Assembly (NCBI GenBank): GCA_023213395.1
Contig: CM041465.1
Coordinates: 75,585,741 to 75,649,740 of the forward strand
Length of the DNA stretch: 64,000 bases
Source of the DNA: Cycas panzhihuaensis
Taxonomy: Eukaryota; Cycadophyta
Direction: 5' to 3'
This document shows, in pieces, positions 42,420 to 53,405 of the stretch. The position numbers were made by a program, and so were the translations under genes. The stretch's first letter is position 1; each line of letters opens with the position of its first letter. The notes below the pieces were generated by a model, which saw only the letters and a program-made list of their open reading frames with translations, was not told where the DNA came from and did not search any database.

Positions 42420-43234
42420 TTATCCTCCTAAATTTTGGGGGTTCTACTATTGTTGCCTTTGTCCTTGGTTACTGCCTCGACCATGATCACGTGAGTTTCG
42501 TCTTCCACGCACTGATTGCCCTTGTTGTTTAGAGTAGCAAGCTTCCTCATCCACTTCGATTTCAAAGGTAGCATTAGGAAGTGGATCAGAGGAGTGGAAG
42601 CTTTTTGCAAAGGTCTTGTCATATTCAATGAACTTTTCTGTAAGAGCCTTAAAGTCTAATGTCTTTAGTGTGCCAGATGACTGAAGATTCTCTAACAAGT
42701 TTTTGTAGTTATGTACATGGAGTGATGACTGGATCAGGAATGCCTATGTGATGCATTGTGTTTTGAAGTCCCTGTCGATAGCTTGTTTGATTGGATGAAG
42801 AACATTGATCGTCTCATGTACCTTCACTTTCTGCATTTTCATCTTATTCATTTTTAAGACCATGTGAATAAATTCTAAGTCTGATCGAGTATTACAGTTT
42901 CTCTTTAGAACTGCGAAAATTTTATATGCAGTGTTATGCTGTGTGTTGTTAATTAGGTTATGCGGGTTGTAGTCTGTGACTAATAGTTTGCATGCTTGTA
43001 GCTTTTGGTCTTTAAGAATCCATTGTCGTCTAACTGCTGGGTTTGTTGGAGCAATTAGTGGAGTACTTCCTGTTTGTGCTGTAGTGGCAGTAGCAGGTAC
43101 GATAGGTGTGAGCTCCACGTGATCCACCGGTGTCCCTTGTACTTTGCTGCACCTTTGACGCTTGTATACTTAATGTCCTAGTTGTCCATGCCCTTTGATA
43201 TTCAATTCACATTTTGTTTGAAGTTGGACAACAT
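42420..43234 (-). pseudogene. gag of element B
   Basis: ATG at 43234 gives MLSNFKQNVN then a stop. The segment 43127-42744 reads DQKLQACKLLVTDYNPHNL, LKRNCNTRSDLEFIHMVLK and QAIDRDFKTQCIT, parallel to C. The segment 42698-42447 covers the C-terminal region with an Arg/Gly/Gln-rich tail before the knuckle. Confidence 0.85.
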
Positions 43235-45210
43235 AGTGGTGATGTGTATAAAGAAGAGAAGAAAGAAAATGTGATACAAGCTCTATGAGAATGAATAAGC
43301 CATGGACACTTGTGGCAATGTCTCATGTTGTAGTAGGGATATGAGAAATGAAGAAGGAAATCTATATGATATGTAAGCAAATGAAGTTTGCCACCAATAC
43401 TTGTGGTTAGTACACTTGTCGCAGTATGGATATAAAGTGAATGCAAAGCAAAAATGATGATGTGTACAAATAAATAGTCAAGATATGGCCTATGTAGTTG
43501 CCATGCAAAGAGTGGTGTAAATCATAACTCTAAACCATGTGTGCAGGATGTGTGCAATCCACTAACCTCAACTTGAGTCCATAGTCGGTGAGGTGCTGTA
43601 CGATGCTTAAGGGTGGCTGCTACTAATAACAATTAATGGCCTTCACCCATGATACTCACATTGTTGCCGAAACAACATGGAGCCCATGTACTGCCAATCC
43701 TTATCATATTCACCAATGAGCAGCGATATACCTACTCCGAAGAGTGGTACGTGCATATCCCATGGCTATGATGGATATTAGATCGGTCTAGTTTTAATCT
43801 TGATTAAGGTTTCAGTTATCTCGGTTGGTTATCAGGATAATTCTTGATTGGAGGCTGTAGGTATGGCAAACCCCTCCCTCCACTAATGTTTCGGTATATG
43901 ACCAGGCCTACCTAAAAACCCACACCTCCCTTACGGCCTAGAATTCGGCCAACCTAGGTATCTCAACCTAGGTGAACGTGCAAATAGGTGCTAAGTGGTG
44001 GTAAAAAGCAAGTATAGATGTGTTCATTTTAGGGAATGATACTTAATGTTATCGCTTGCTTGTATGAAAATAACAACTAAAAATAAATGTTTCACTTTTG
44101 TGCTTGCTTATGTCTTCATTTTTTATGATAAAATATCATCTTTAGTGCATATGTGGTACTTGATGATGTGTTTAAAGAGCTTGTAAATGCGTCAAAAATA
44201 ATGTACATAAATAATGTCACAACATCGAAGATTGTTCTGATCCAAATTATGTGGTAGTACAATAATATTTGTGCACTCCTTACTTTAAAAATGCCTAAAA
44301 AATGCCTTTAAAGAAAGCCTCAAAATGATTAAAAATATTTTTTGTCTCTTTTTTTTGTGAAATGAAAGAGAAAAAAAAATTCAAAAATATAATGTATATT
44401 GAAAAATCAAATTCAGCAAGTCAAGTCTGTTATTGGGTAGATTGTATTGTCTACTGTACTGTTATATGGCACAAATAAAAAAAAAAAAAAAATTTCAGAT
44501 TTGTTGCCCTTCACCTGCACTTCACAATTATATAAAAAGTTTTGAAAATTTTATAAAAAACAGACCAAAAGACTTGTTTTAGCTTGCGGCCAAATTATAC
44601 TAGGAAACCCAAAAACACTCATAACTTTCCAAAGGAGCATCAGATTCATGCAAGACCTATTCCAAATGATAGATCATGATGAGGAGATGCGAAAATATGT
44701 ATTACATCAATAAAAAAATCTTTAGATTTTTTCAGATATGAGATTTTTGAATTTGGAGGGTGACTGCTTAAATCAGGATGTTTGATCCCTTTAATCTCGA
44801 AATCTGACGTCGTTTTAGTAGTGAAAAATGATCACCATATAGGGGCCACTTCACATGTAAAATTTGGCAACAATCTAAACACTTTGAATTTTTTGAGTTT
44901 TGGTGTCAGATACTCGTCAGATTTACAAAAAATGTTAAAAACTAGTTGATTTCAGTCTTAAATCAGCTTCAGTGTGTAGTTGAAAGTATGCACAAGGTTT
45001 TTCTCTTACTGTACCTACAATATTGCACTTAGATACTAGGGAAATACAAGAAATATTTGCAGATTCTATAAAAAAATAAGAGCTCTAAATATTTGCAAAA
45101 AAAATTGTAAAAATATAATACTCAACTCTCACTTCATATGAAGAGGTGAAAGAAAGGAGATTGCTTCTTGGTCTCCTTGTAAGTGAGTGTGGTGAGACAA
45201 CACAATAAAA
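43235..45210 (-). other. long leader of element B
   Basis: About 2 kb, homologous to 10225-12339 of C. The block 43560-43990 matches C 11640-12050 best. No ORF is shared between the two copies. The open frame 43446-43207 overlaps the gag start and is not shared. Confidence 0.75.
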
Positions 45211-45582
45211 CTTTGATACCACTTGTTGGAGCAATGGATTTAGGTTGCCTACTCTAACACTTCACAATGGCAAACATGAATGGAGACAAGAACAAGAATG
45301 CACTCATGATATAAGAGACAAATTTGAGAGCTCAAAAGAGGAGATAAAATCATTGATTCATTTATTTGGATTTCACCTTTTATTGATAAGAGAATTTGAT
45401 TAGGGTTTTACCACCTAAACAAATTTACATGAAACTTAAGTGAAATTACATAGATGTACATAAAGTGCATTTCATTTAAGTGAGCATTATAACATTACAT
45501 TAGAGTCAATTTTTTCAAGTTATAAAATGACTTTTATTAATCTAATTCTAATGCAAATGACCTTAGGCATTAACACCTTTCA
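45211..45582 (-). repeat. primer-binding site and 5' LTR of element B
   Basis: CTTTGATACCA (45211-45221) complements TGGTATCAAAG. The LTR 45224-45582 follows, with TGAAT at 45583-45587 beyond it. The palindrome of the 3' copy is damaged by one base here (TCATTTAAGTGA). Confidence 0.95.
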
Positions 45583-45587
45583 TGAAT

Positions 45588-46269
45588 ATCTAAAAAGAAT
45601 GGACTCAGAACTTTGATACTTTAAAGTGGAACTCTAAAGGAACATTGAAGAGAATTGTAAATGTTTAGAAATAATATAACAACAATTAACTTGTGCTCAA
45701 TAAAAGTTCAACATCAGTATAACTAATTTGAGTGAGTTGATAGAAATTAGGACCACCTTCAAAGGCCTTAAAAAGGAAGGAGGCATAGGGGACCCTAATA
45801 ATAATAGTAAAAAAATGAAAAGGACCAAAAAGAAATAAAAGATATCATGACGATCGAAGGGAATATAGAAGAAATGATAACCTTTAACAATCAAATTTTC
45901 ATTATAATCTCTAGATTCTAACTTATTCACAAGATGGTAAAATTGAAGCAAATGAATGGCAAGCAAAAATAGAAAATGGCATTGACTCACTATATGTTAA
46001 TGATGCCAAGGATCAAATTAACTTTCCTATGGACCAACTTAAAGGGTCTACGTACGTATGGGCTACACCATAGAAAAATAGATGTCAAACTCACAATTTC
46101 AAACAATTTGTGGAAGCTTTTAAAGAGCAAATAGAAAAACTCAAGAAGCACCCTATGAAGGCTATCATCTCCTTCATCAAAGAACCCTTACCATATATCA
46201 ACTCAAAGCCAGCTAAGTCCTCTATGTAATGCAATTTATGGTTTCTGGTATGGAATTCTACTAATAAAG
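45588..46269 (+). pseudogene. possible gag shard, perhaps of element G
   Basis: About 45995-46230 reads YVNDAKDQINFPMDQLKGST, a stop, then FKQFVEAFKEQIEKLKKHPM. The layout (Asp-Ala-Lys..., small-residue turn, Trp, then a Phe/Lys-rich helix) resembles the core of Ty3/Gypsy or related Gag proteins. It lies where G would continue after B. Evidence is weak; the rest of the stretch shows nothing. Confidence 0.3.
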
Positions 46270-46274
46270 TTATG

Positions 46275-46493
46275 TGAGGTGACCCATGCTGGTCATGCTC
46301 ATAAACATCGTGCAAACATGGTTAAAAACCCAAAAAATATTCGAAGATATAATTGATTATGATATGAATTTATGATTGAATACTATAATGGAGTTCCTAT
46401 ATATACTATTCATATGAAGGGGTGTGATTAATCATGAATAGACACCACCTTTTATTATTAATTATTAATGCCTAATTATATATTAATTAGGCA
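46275..46493 (-). repeat. left terminal repeat of H
   Basis: Contains TATTCATATGAAGGGG and TAATTATATATTAATTAGG, shared with the right copy. A TATA-like box (TATATATAGG on -) is near 46400. Confidence 0.7.
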
Positions 46494-46929
46494 CGTAATA
46501 AACTCTCCCCTCTTGAAAGGCTTGGTCCTTAAAGGCTATTGGAATGGAATAGACCTTATGTGAGTAACATAATGTCGTATGGGTTCGTAAAATTCACATC
46601 TTGATTTAAGCTACAAAAGATGTTGAACATGTGATCCAAAAGATGCTTTGTCCTAGATTTTAGTAAAATTGCTTATTGAACCATGGTGTTATTGACCATT
46701 GTCTTCAAGTTTAATGCAATTTCAAGTTTTGTGAAAACGTTATGGCATATTCATCTGCTTGGTGTATTGTTGTTGAGGCATTCCAAGGCCTTCCACTTAA
46801 AATTATGATTGGATAACTTTATTTTCTAAATTTTTTGTTGATTTCTGTCATACTTTTAAGTATGGATTATAGAGATGTTCTATAAGATTTCTTCAACTTT
46901 GAGGGAGATAAAAGGAGTATTAATGACGA

Positions 46930-47850
46930 TTCTAGAGTGAGAGATTTTTGAAACTATAGTAATTGGGTGATAATGTTGTAATATCCTTTTCATGTGACTT
47001 GATGCCTATATTACCATCTTTGGTTGATTCTTCTGATTTGTCATTGCTAAGCGTGCCATTATCAAGAGTTAGTTTTTTACTAGACTGTTCATTTTGTGAT
47101 GAAAGGATTTGACTAGATATTTTTGCAACTAGCTCCTGTTTGCTATTAATATTTTATGGATTTATAGTAGCAACCTTGGAATTGATATGGGGATTAGTAC
47201 CAGAATTAGGATTAATTTGTTTTCAGCTTCTCTAGTTGTTATCTTCATTTGTACGCGAGGGTGTTTTTTTTCGAAATTTCTAATTGTGGTCCATATCTGC
47301 ATGTGAAGATAGTTGACTAGGTTGATATCTATTTCCATAGTGCTTTTTATATGGATATTTTGTGGATATAGAGGATGTAGTAGCTATTTTTTGAGTTATC
47401 CAACTTTCAATAATTGATTTGTTTTCATCATTATTTAATTCTTTTATCTAGGTGTTTGTAACTTGATTTTCTATTATTACAAGTATTTGATTGTTTTATT
47501 TTTATGGTATTTCTTGTAGTTGTGGTCACATTCCCGGTTATTCATCGCTCTCATTGATATTTTTTGATGTGTATTTTGTTAAACATTTATTAACTTCGAA
47601 TTCTTTTTTAATTTCTCTTTTTCTTTTCTGATTTATGGTAACAAGAGTGCGCTATTGAGGCTTATCAACCTTGGAAAATATTCTAGTTTTGATTGATATT
47701 TGAATGGTGCTGGGTGGGGGAATTCTTTGCTTTCTTGACATAATTAAGCTTTCTTTGGAGTTCCCTTTAGTACTAAGTTCTACCTCTAAAGTTTGTATTC
47801 TAGTAATAATGGTGTCATCTTCGTCTTTAGAATGACCCTTAAATGTTATT
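46930..47850 (-). pseudogene. unassigned decayed ORF in H
   Basis: One - strand phase stays readable for about 300 codons with roughly ten stops: HSKDEDDTIITRIQTLEVEL, RIPPPSTIQISIKTRIFSKV, REIKKEFEVNKCLTKYTSKN, SIIESWITQKIATTSSISTK, HYGNRYQPSQLSSHADMDH and LSSQNEQSSKKLTLDNG. It is rich in Lys, Asn, Ser and Thr. No zinc knuckle or polymerase motif is visible. It may be a capsid/Gag or movement-type region of an endogenous retroelement or pararetrovirus. I cannot name the family. Confidence 0.45.
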
Positions 47851-48279
47851 AAGAATAGTTTCTAAGTTATAGTTATATATGATTTTCATTTTCTTGCACT
47901 TGTAACCACTTTATCTACTAGTTAAATGCTATTTTGTACATGTGCAACGTGGCATATAATACTTCTTATTCATCATTTATGATGTTTTAAAGCACGAAAA
48001 AATCTTAGAACTTACAGCCATTCGATGATGTACTTATTTGATCTGTCAAAGTGTGAAATGCCAAAATTTTTCCTAATATTCTAATTTGATGACCACTCGA
48101 ATTGTAATTTGATGTATTCAACTATTGTCATATTCTACTTGTCTGCTAGACTTAAATAATCCTTTTTTTTTAAGTATTTTGATAGAGAATATTTTATTGT
48201 AATATTTTAAAATTAATTTTGATGTCATTTTGATAATACATATTCTAAAAAATTGTTTAAATATGGAATTGTATTAACT

Positions 48280-48520
48280 CGTATAGTCTTAATATAATAT
48301 ATTAATATAGTATATACTGTAATCTTAATATTATATATTTCATATATATATTATGGTTTTAGTATAGTATACTAATATAATATATATTATAGTCTTAATA
48401 TAATATAGTATATATTATAGGCTTAATATAGTATATTATAAGCCTAAAGCAATATATTATATTATATTATACTATAATATATATTATAGTATAATATATT
48501 ATAGGCTTATTATAGGTGAT
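48280..48520. repeat. AT-rich inverted and tandem repeats
   Basis: Words such as TATATTATAG and CTTAATATA alternate in both orientations (for example ACTATAATATATATTATAGT), so the strand can fold on itself. No coding signal. Confidence 0.7.
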
Positions 48521-48609
48521 AAGGGCTACAAGTAGGGCGTAACTACGGGGCCCAATTGGCGGGGGCAATAAGGTAGCATACATGTCAACCTCAACGCCTA
48601 AACAAAATG

Positions 48610-48728
48610 GTCGACAATATGAGGGGTAGGACATAGATCTATTTGTAGTGGATGACATTGCAATAACCTGTTGGCAATATGAGGGGTAGGATACAGATAT
48701 ATCTATAGCGAATGACATCAGAACGACC
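48610..48728. repeat. 60-bp imperfect tandem repeat
   Basis: Two units with CAATATGAGGGGTAGGA starting at 48615 and 48675, each followed by a variant of GATGACAT. The period is exactly 60. The open frame 48718-48467 (-) crosses it and is an artefact of the repeat. Confidence 0.8.
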
Positions 48729-49049
48729 CTTTTGTAGACTTGAGGTAGTAACGACCTTAGACAATAGGTTATAACATATGTAGTTTACCCATTTCTAAAG
48801 CAAGGATGGGCATTGTAGACCCTCACAAGGATGGAAACGATAAGTCGATAGGGACAATTTCCCCTTTCTAGAGTAGGGCAAATAATGTTCTTAGAGTTGA
48901 CTCTCAATAAGAGGATTATTTGTGTGACAAACCTAAAATGCGATACTATGCAATAGAAATGTAATGCTTAAAAATATGATATAGTGATGGCATGTGTTTT
49001 TGCTTCTGTAGGTCAACATGTGAGAGGACACTAATAGATGAGGTGCAAG

Positions 49050-49082
<33 letters not shown>
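49050..49082. repeat. (TA)n microsatellite
   Basis: Perfect TA run of about 15 units next to the PBS-like site of H. Confidence 0.9.
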
Positions 49083-49083
<1 letters not shown>

Positions 49084-49115
49084 CACGTTGGCAAGATATT
49101 GGCTCTTATACCACT

Positions 49116-49333
49116 TGAGGTGACCTAGATTACTCACTCATAAATAAGATGCAAACATGGTCAAAGACCTAGAAATATTCAAAGATATAATTGATTATGA
49201 CATGAATTGATGATTGAATTTTACAATGGAGCTCCTATTTATACTATTCATATGAAGGGGCATGACTAATCATTAATAAATGTCACCCTTCATTATTAAT
49301 CACTAATACTTAATTATATATTAATTAGGCTCA
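49116..49333 (-). repeat. right terminal repeat of H
   Basis: 218 bp against 219 in the left copy, with many substitutions, so old. Ends TTAATTAGGCTCA. Confidence 0.65.
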
Positions 49334-49639
49334 CTGCGTTATGGCCCAGAATGTAATGACGTCTTAAAATATCACTTGAGGGTTATAAAAGTAACTTGAC
49401 ATCCTTTTGTTTTAGGTCATAGTCTCGTGACTTAACACAAATGATCAACCACCCATTAATTACTTTGGGGCTTTAGACTTCAAGTAAAAATTAAATTCAT
49501 TTTAATTTAATGAGACTTAAGGTAAAAAAATTACGCCAAGGTGGATTTACTTTCTCCATTCGTCGATTTGTAAATTATGCAGGTGACTTCATCGATTTTG
49601 ATTTACGGACGGCTCATGGAATTTCAACTCTCCATTTGG

Positions 49640-50310
49640 CGATGTCTTTCGGAGTTAAGTACTCTTTAATATCCATGAACTATATGCTTATCCTGCGGAC
49701 AAGATTCTTAACTAGACAAGCACCCAACAATGGAAAATGGTTCTCAATGCCGAATGTCTCACTATTATAAGCTCCAAATGCCAAGTCTCTAGCATAGTCT
49801 ACAATTTCCTTAGCTTGCTTCAATTCACATGGACAATTTTGGATTTCTTATGGTTAAAGGTTCATAGGTATGTACTCTTACATACCAACTTTTTGGCACG
49901 TTTGCAATGGCAACTACTCTCAATATCATAGTGTTTGATTCACAACTTCAAGAGGCATCATCCTTGATGGAGATTTCTCATTGTCTTATGGATTGCTTAA
50001 GGCCTACTGTCACATCTACAAATGTTTTGTCTATGTGTTATCTCATTTCTACTCACTCTCATGGACTTGCATTGTGCGATTTTCTTCTACTAAAGTGAGT
50101 TAGCTTGCCAATTATCACTTGGGAAATCATAGTTGATTTGCACCACTAAGGAACAAAACTCATTCATTTCTTCATGTTTGCTATCATGCAATGGACCAAC
50201 AACATCCTTGTCTCCTCTGCATTTTGTGGTTTGCATTTTGGTGTCAAACCCTAACTACTACATCACAACAATTATGCTTATTGCTTGGGCTTTTCTCTCA
50301 GCATTGGGCT
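49640..50310 (-). pseudogene. coding-like stretch of unknown origin
   Basis: Three pieces of sensible protein text follow each other on the - strand with frame changes: KCRGDKDVVGPLHDSKHEEM and QINYDFPSDNWQANSL (about 50270-50110), then KTFVDVTVGLKQSIRQ and VAIANVPKSWYVRVHTYEP (about 50020-49870), then CELKQAKEIVDYARDLAFGA and FPLLGACLVKNLV (about 49820-49700). The pieces look like decayed exons or a decayed transposon ORF. I do not recognise the protein. + strand open frames here (49510-50336) are read as shadows. Confidence 0.35.
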
Positions 50311-50339
50311 TCTCTCAAATAGATCTTGTGCATTAACCC

Positions 50340-53139
50340 TTGATATCCTCTTGCCTTAGGTTATGGCAACATCCAACAACAATACAAAATTGTATATGGA
50401 CTTGTTACACATCAATTGGCAGCCATTGTTTTATGCCTTTAATTAATGAAAAGAAACAATTTGTTCTTTCGTAGAATTGATTTGTAGGCATTTCACATTT
50501 AAACCTAGATTTTCAACTTTCTTACTATCTGATATGCTATGATCCCTCTTTAAGTGGGTTTTAAAGTATTTTCTCTCAATTGTCTATTATATTAATGACG
50601 AGCTTCAAATTGATCTAAAATTATCTTAGACTTGCACACTCAATAAATTTTTAGAAATTCTCCCACTCAAACAAAAATTATCCCTCAAATTTATGATTTA
50701 TTTCAGATTTGGCTCATGGTAAATACTCAAAATTGATCTAAAAATTTTAGCTATTGTTTTTTTAAACCCTTACCAACAATTGCCCTTGTTGGGCTAGCCG
50801 CCTACAAATAGAAAAATTTTCTATGTAGCTTTAAATTCATGAATGGATTACTTTATCTCATATTCAGAATTGATCTGTTTCAAGTGGTTATACACTAAAT
50901 TTTTGTAGACATTTTCAAATTTCAGAAAATTAGAAAAAAATTTAATAGAATTTAATTAATTAAAATTTAGTTGAATGTGCAATTTATGTTTTAAACATAA
51001 ATTTATTTTTTTATCAGTTTTCTCCTTTTAAAAATTTACAACTATTCTTTTGGCAATATGTGACTTGGTGTATGCATCCACCAATAACACATAATAATAA
51101 AAATTATATTTTAACCAAATATTTCAACATGTTTTTGACTTCTTATTTATGTTGCATATAGATTTGAACATCCTCTTCAACTCTATTGAATCATACAATA
51201 GGTTTGGTATTTGAATGGCCCATTCATTGTTGTCACCATATGTTGTTGTCTCCATGCCTAAAACTAGTTTAGTACACTTTACAATTGCAATTCACCTTTA
51301 ACATCGAATATTGTTTGCATCTTATTACCCTTCCATCACATTTTTAATCCTCAAGTTTTGAACTATACTTTTGCTCTTTCTACAACACACTGATCAATAC
51401 TTACCATAAGGGTTTCATGGACTTATTGAACTCATTGGTTACACTTGTTGCTACATCTAATCGATATGCTCCACCACCTTTCACCATTTTAATTTGGGAC
51501 ACTTGGTATCCAACATCAAAAACATTTTTCCATAGGCATCTTTAACCTACTTTATGAGACTCACATTCAACATCAATAAAACACACCTCAATTTATAGAT
51601 TGATTCATAATGTTTTACAAATAAAAACATTTATATTCACTTCTAAATAGAAGAGATTCATAAACAAAGTGTGGGGTTCCCCTTTTAACAGTAATACCTG
51701 TTAAACTTATAAATCAATCATTATTATCTTACCATGCCCATCATCTTACATAATTTGCGAGACTTTCTCCATACTTGCCCAAATTTCTCAAACAATAGTT
51801 ATTCATATCGTTCAACTGTTCAACAATTACATTAATTGATGCTTACCTTCACATTTGAATACATGTTGTAGAATTACCTTTTATTAGATCACTTTCATCC
51901 TATATTAATTTTGATCTCCTATGGTGATATTCACAATTGTTGCCACTTTTAAATTCTTCACAATTGGTGTTACCTTTAGAATTGGTTTGAAGTAGGTATC
52001 CTCTTTTTACTTTGCACTACAGGCTTGCTCCCTATTTCAATATGTATTGTGGCCCTTTGCTTAACTTTTCAGTAATAAATCCTTTTTCAAGAGTTCTTGA
52101 TGCAGGAATTGTGATAACCTTAGATTCCATTTAAAAGTAATTTATATGCCCAATAAGAAGTTAAAATCACATCTTAGTCGGCATTTTATAAGTTAGAAAT
52201 AAAATTATTAAAGAAAAGTACTCAATTGAGCAATAGTGAATTGTGCATGTCACCTTTATGTGAAATTTTAGCCCAAGGGATTTAAAAGAATCCAAATAAC
52301 AAAAATTGACTTTTGAAGAGAGGGGTTCAACTTACTGAAAAGTGAATACCAACACTAGGCTATCATGCTAATATTTTCTTCACAGTAAGTGGGAATGACA
52401 AACCTAAGGTCTTTAAAGCTACTTAAACACTTTTTCGACCAAGGATTACTTGATGGTCTCTATTGGTTAATGCAGCTTAAGTTTGTTAGAGTCATTGTTT
52501 CCAACTTTGGCGATGAATTCCAAGGTAAACTACAAGATGTCTTGAGTAATAATGAATAGTATAGGTGGTGGCAAGATAAATTCATATATGGTTTCTCGAT
52601 AGGACATTCAACCAGCTACAGATTCATGATACACTCCTAAAAAGCAAACATATAGTCAAACCTCTTACCCTTTGGCACCCCCCATAGCTATCAAGGTTAT
52701 TTATAGCCCATGTTTTTAATGATAGGTCTAAACAAGTAAAACACATCCACGTGATTGTATCCTTGCTAAGGAACTAGCCCTAGTTGGCTGAGAGATTGGC
52801 ACACTCTAAGACCCTATGTTAGTGGGCAGTCTTAGTCTAGTGATTTCTTGGTGAAAGTAATAAGATAGGATTTTAACTTTGTAAACACTTTGGATGTACT
52901 CGAGGGTTTTAGGGGATGATGATAGATTGACGAAATGGAAACACCTTGATGACAACTCCTCGTTTTAAAACCCAATGTGACAGAAGTCACAACCCAAGAT
53001 GTTGAATAAACAATGCATGTGGATGAAGACAAGAGGCAACACTAAAGATCAAACAAATCTCGAATTCATCGTATGTGTTTGTAAAACTGAAATTGAATTT
53101 TTGTATTGCCTTTTGCGAGTTTTATTAATGTTTCATTAT
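50340..53139. other. AT-rich spacer with scattered coding-like shards
   Basis: On - about 51330-51130 reads METTTYGDNNEWAIQIPNLL and DSIELKRMFKSICNINKK, and about 52120-52040 KVITIPASRTLEKGFITEKL, each open for 30-45 codons. They may belong with the stretch at 49640-50310. Nothing else is recognisable. The ORF 53032-52832 (-) has no motif. Confidence 0.3.
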
Positions 53140-53405
53140 TTTTTAAAACAAAAAACATATTTTTAAAATTTTGATAACACCTAAAAAATTTGCAAGTGTG
53201 TTTATCGATTAAAAATTTTGTTTTTCAAGTTGATAATATCATTTTGAGTGAAAAAATCACATTTATACATGGTTTTAAGGTCCCTATGAGGTGACCTACT
53301 TAATCATTGAACATTAAATCGAACTCTAAAACACTAATAAAAAATTATTTTCTAGTATGTGCTAAGACTATTTTAAAGTCCTGAAGTCCCTTGTTGTACT
53401 TATGT
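53140..53405 (+). repeat. dispersed repeat, copy 2
   Basis: Relative of 23280-23605: CATTTTGAGTGAAAAAATCAC, GAGGTGACCTACTTAATCATT and GACTATTTTAAAGTCCTGAAG line up in order with the first copy. Confidence 0.55.

Larger units (their letters stand above)
28229..45582 (-). mobile_element. Ty1/Copia element B, complete ends, with E and F inside
   Basis: Two 359-bp LTRs (28229-28587 and 45224-45582) are flanked by TGAAT (28224-28228 and 45583-45587). It runs on the - strand: PBS, leader, gag, protease, integrase, RT, RNase H, 3' UTR and purine tract. Element E splits RNase H and element F splits integrase; without them B is about 7.7 kb, close to C. LTRs differ at about 29 sites (8%). It belongs to the same family as C in opposite orientation, by gag, pol, leader and 3' UTR. 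Catalytic losses show it is dead. Confidence 0.95.
46275..49333 (-). mobile_element. LTR-like element H with unassigned ORF
   Basis: A 219-bp sequence (46275-46493) is repeated at 49116-49333 in the same orientation, both from TGAGGTGACC to a CA end. On the - strand a PBS-like TGGTATAAGAGCC (49113-49101) lies just inside the right copy, and a purine tract (AAGAGGGGAGAG, about 46515-46504) lies near the left copy. No clean target duplication: TTATG precedes the left copy and recurs five bases beyond the right one. It could be an LTR element or a pararetrovirus-like insert with quasi-terminal repeats. Confidence 0.55.

Noticed and set aside
46270-49343. TTATG as target-site duplication of H
   Set aside because: The right copy of TTATG is five bases beyond the CA end of the repeat, so it may be chance; kept only as a remark.
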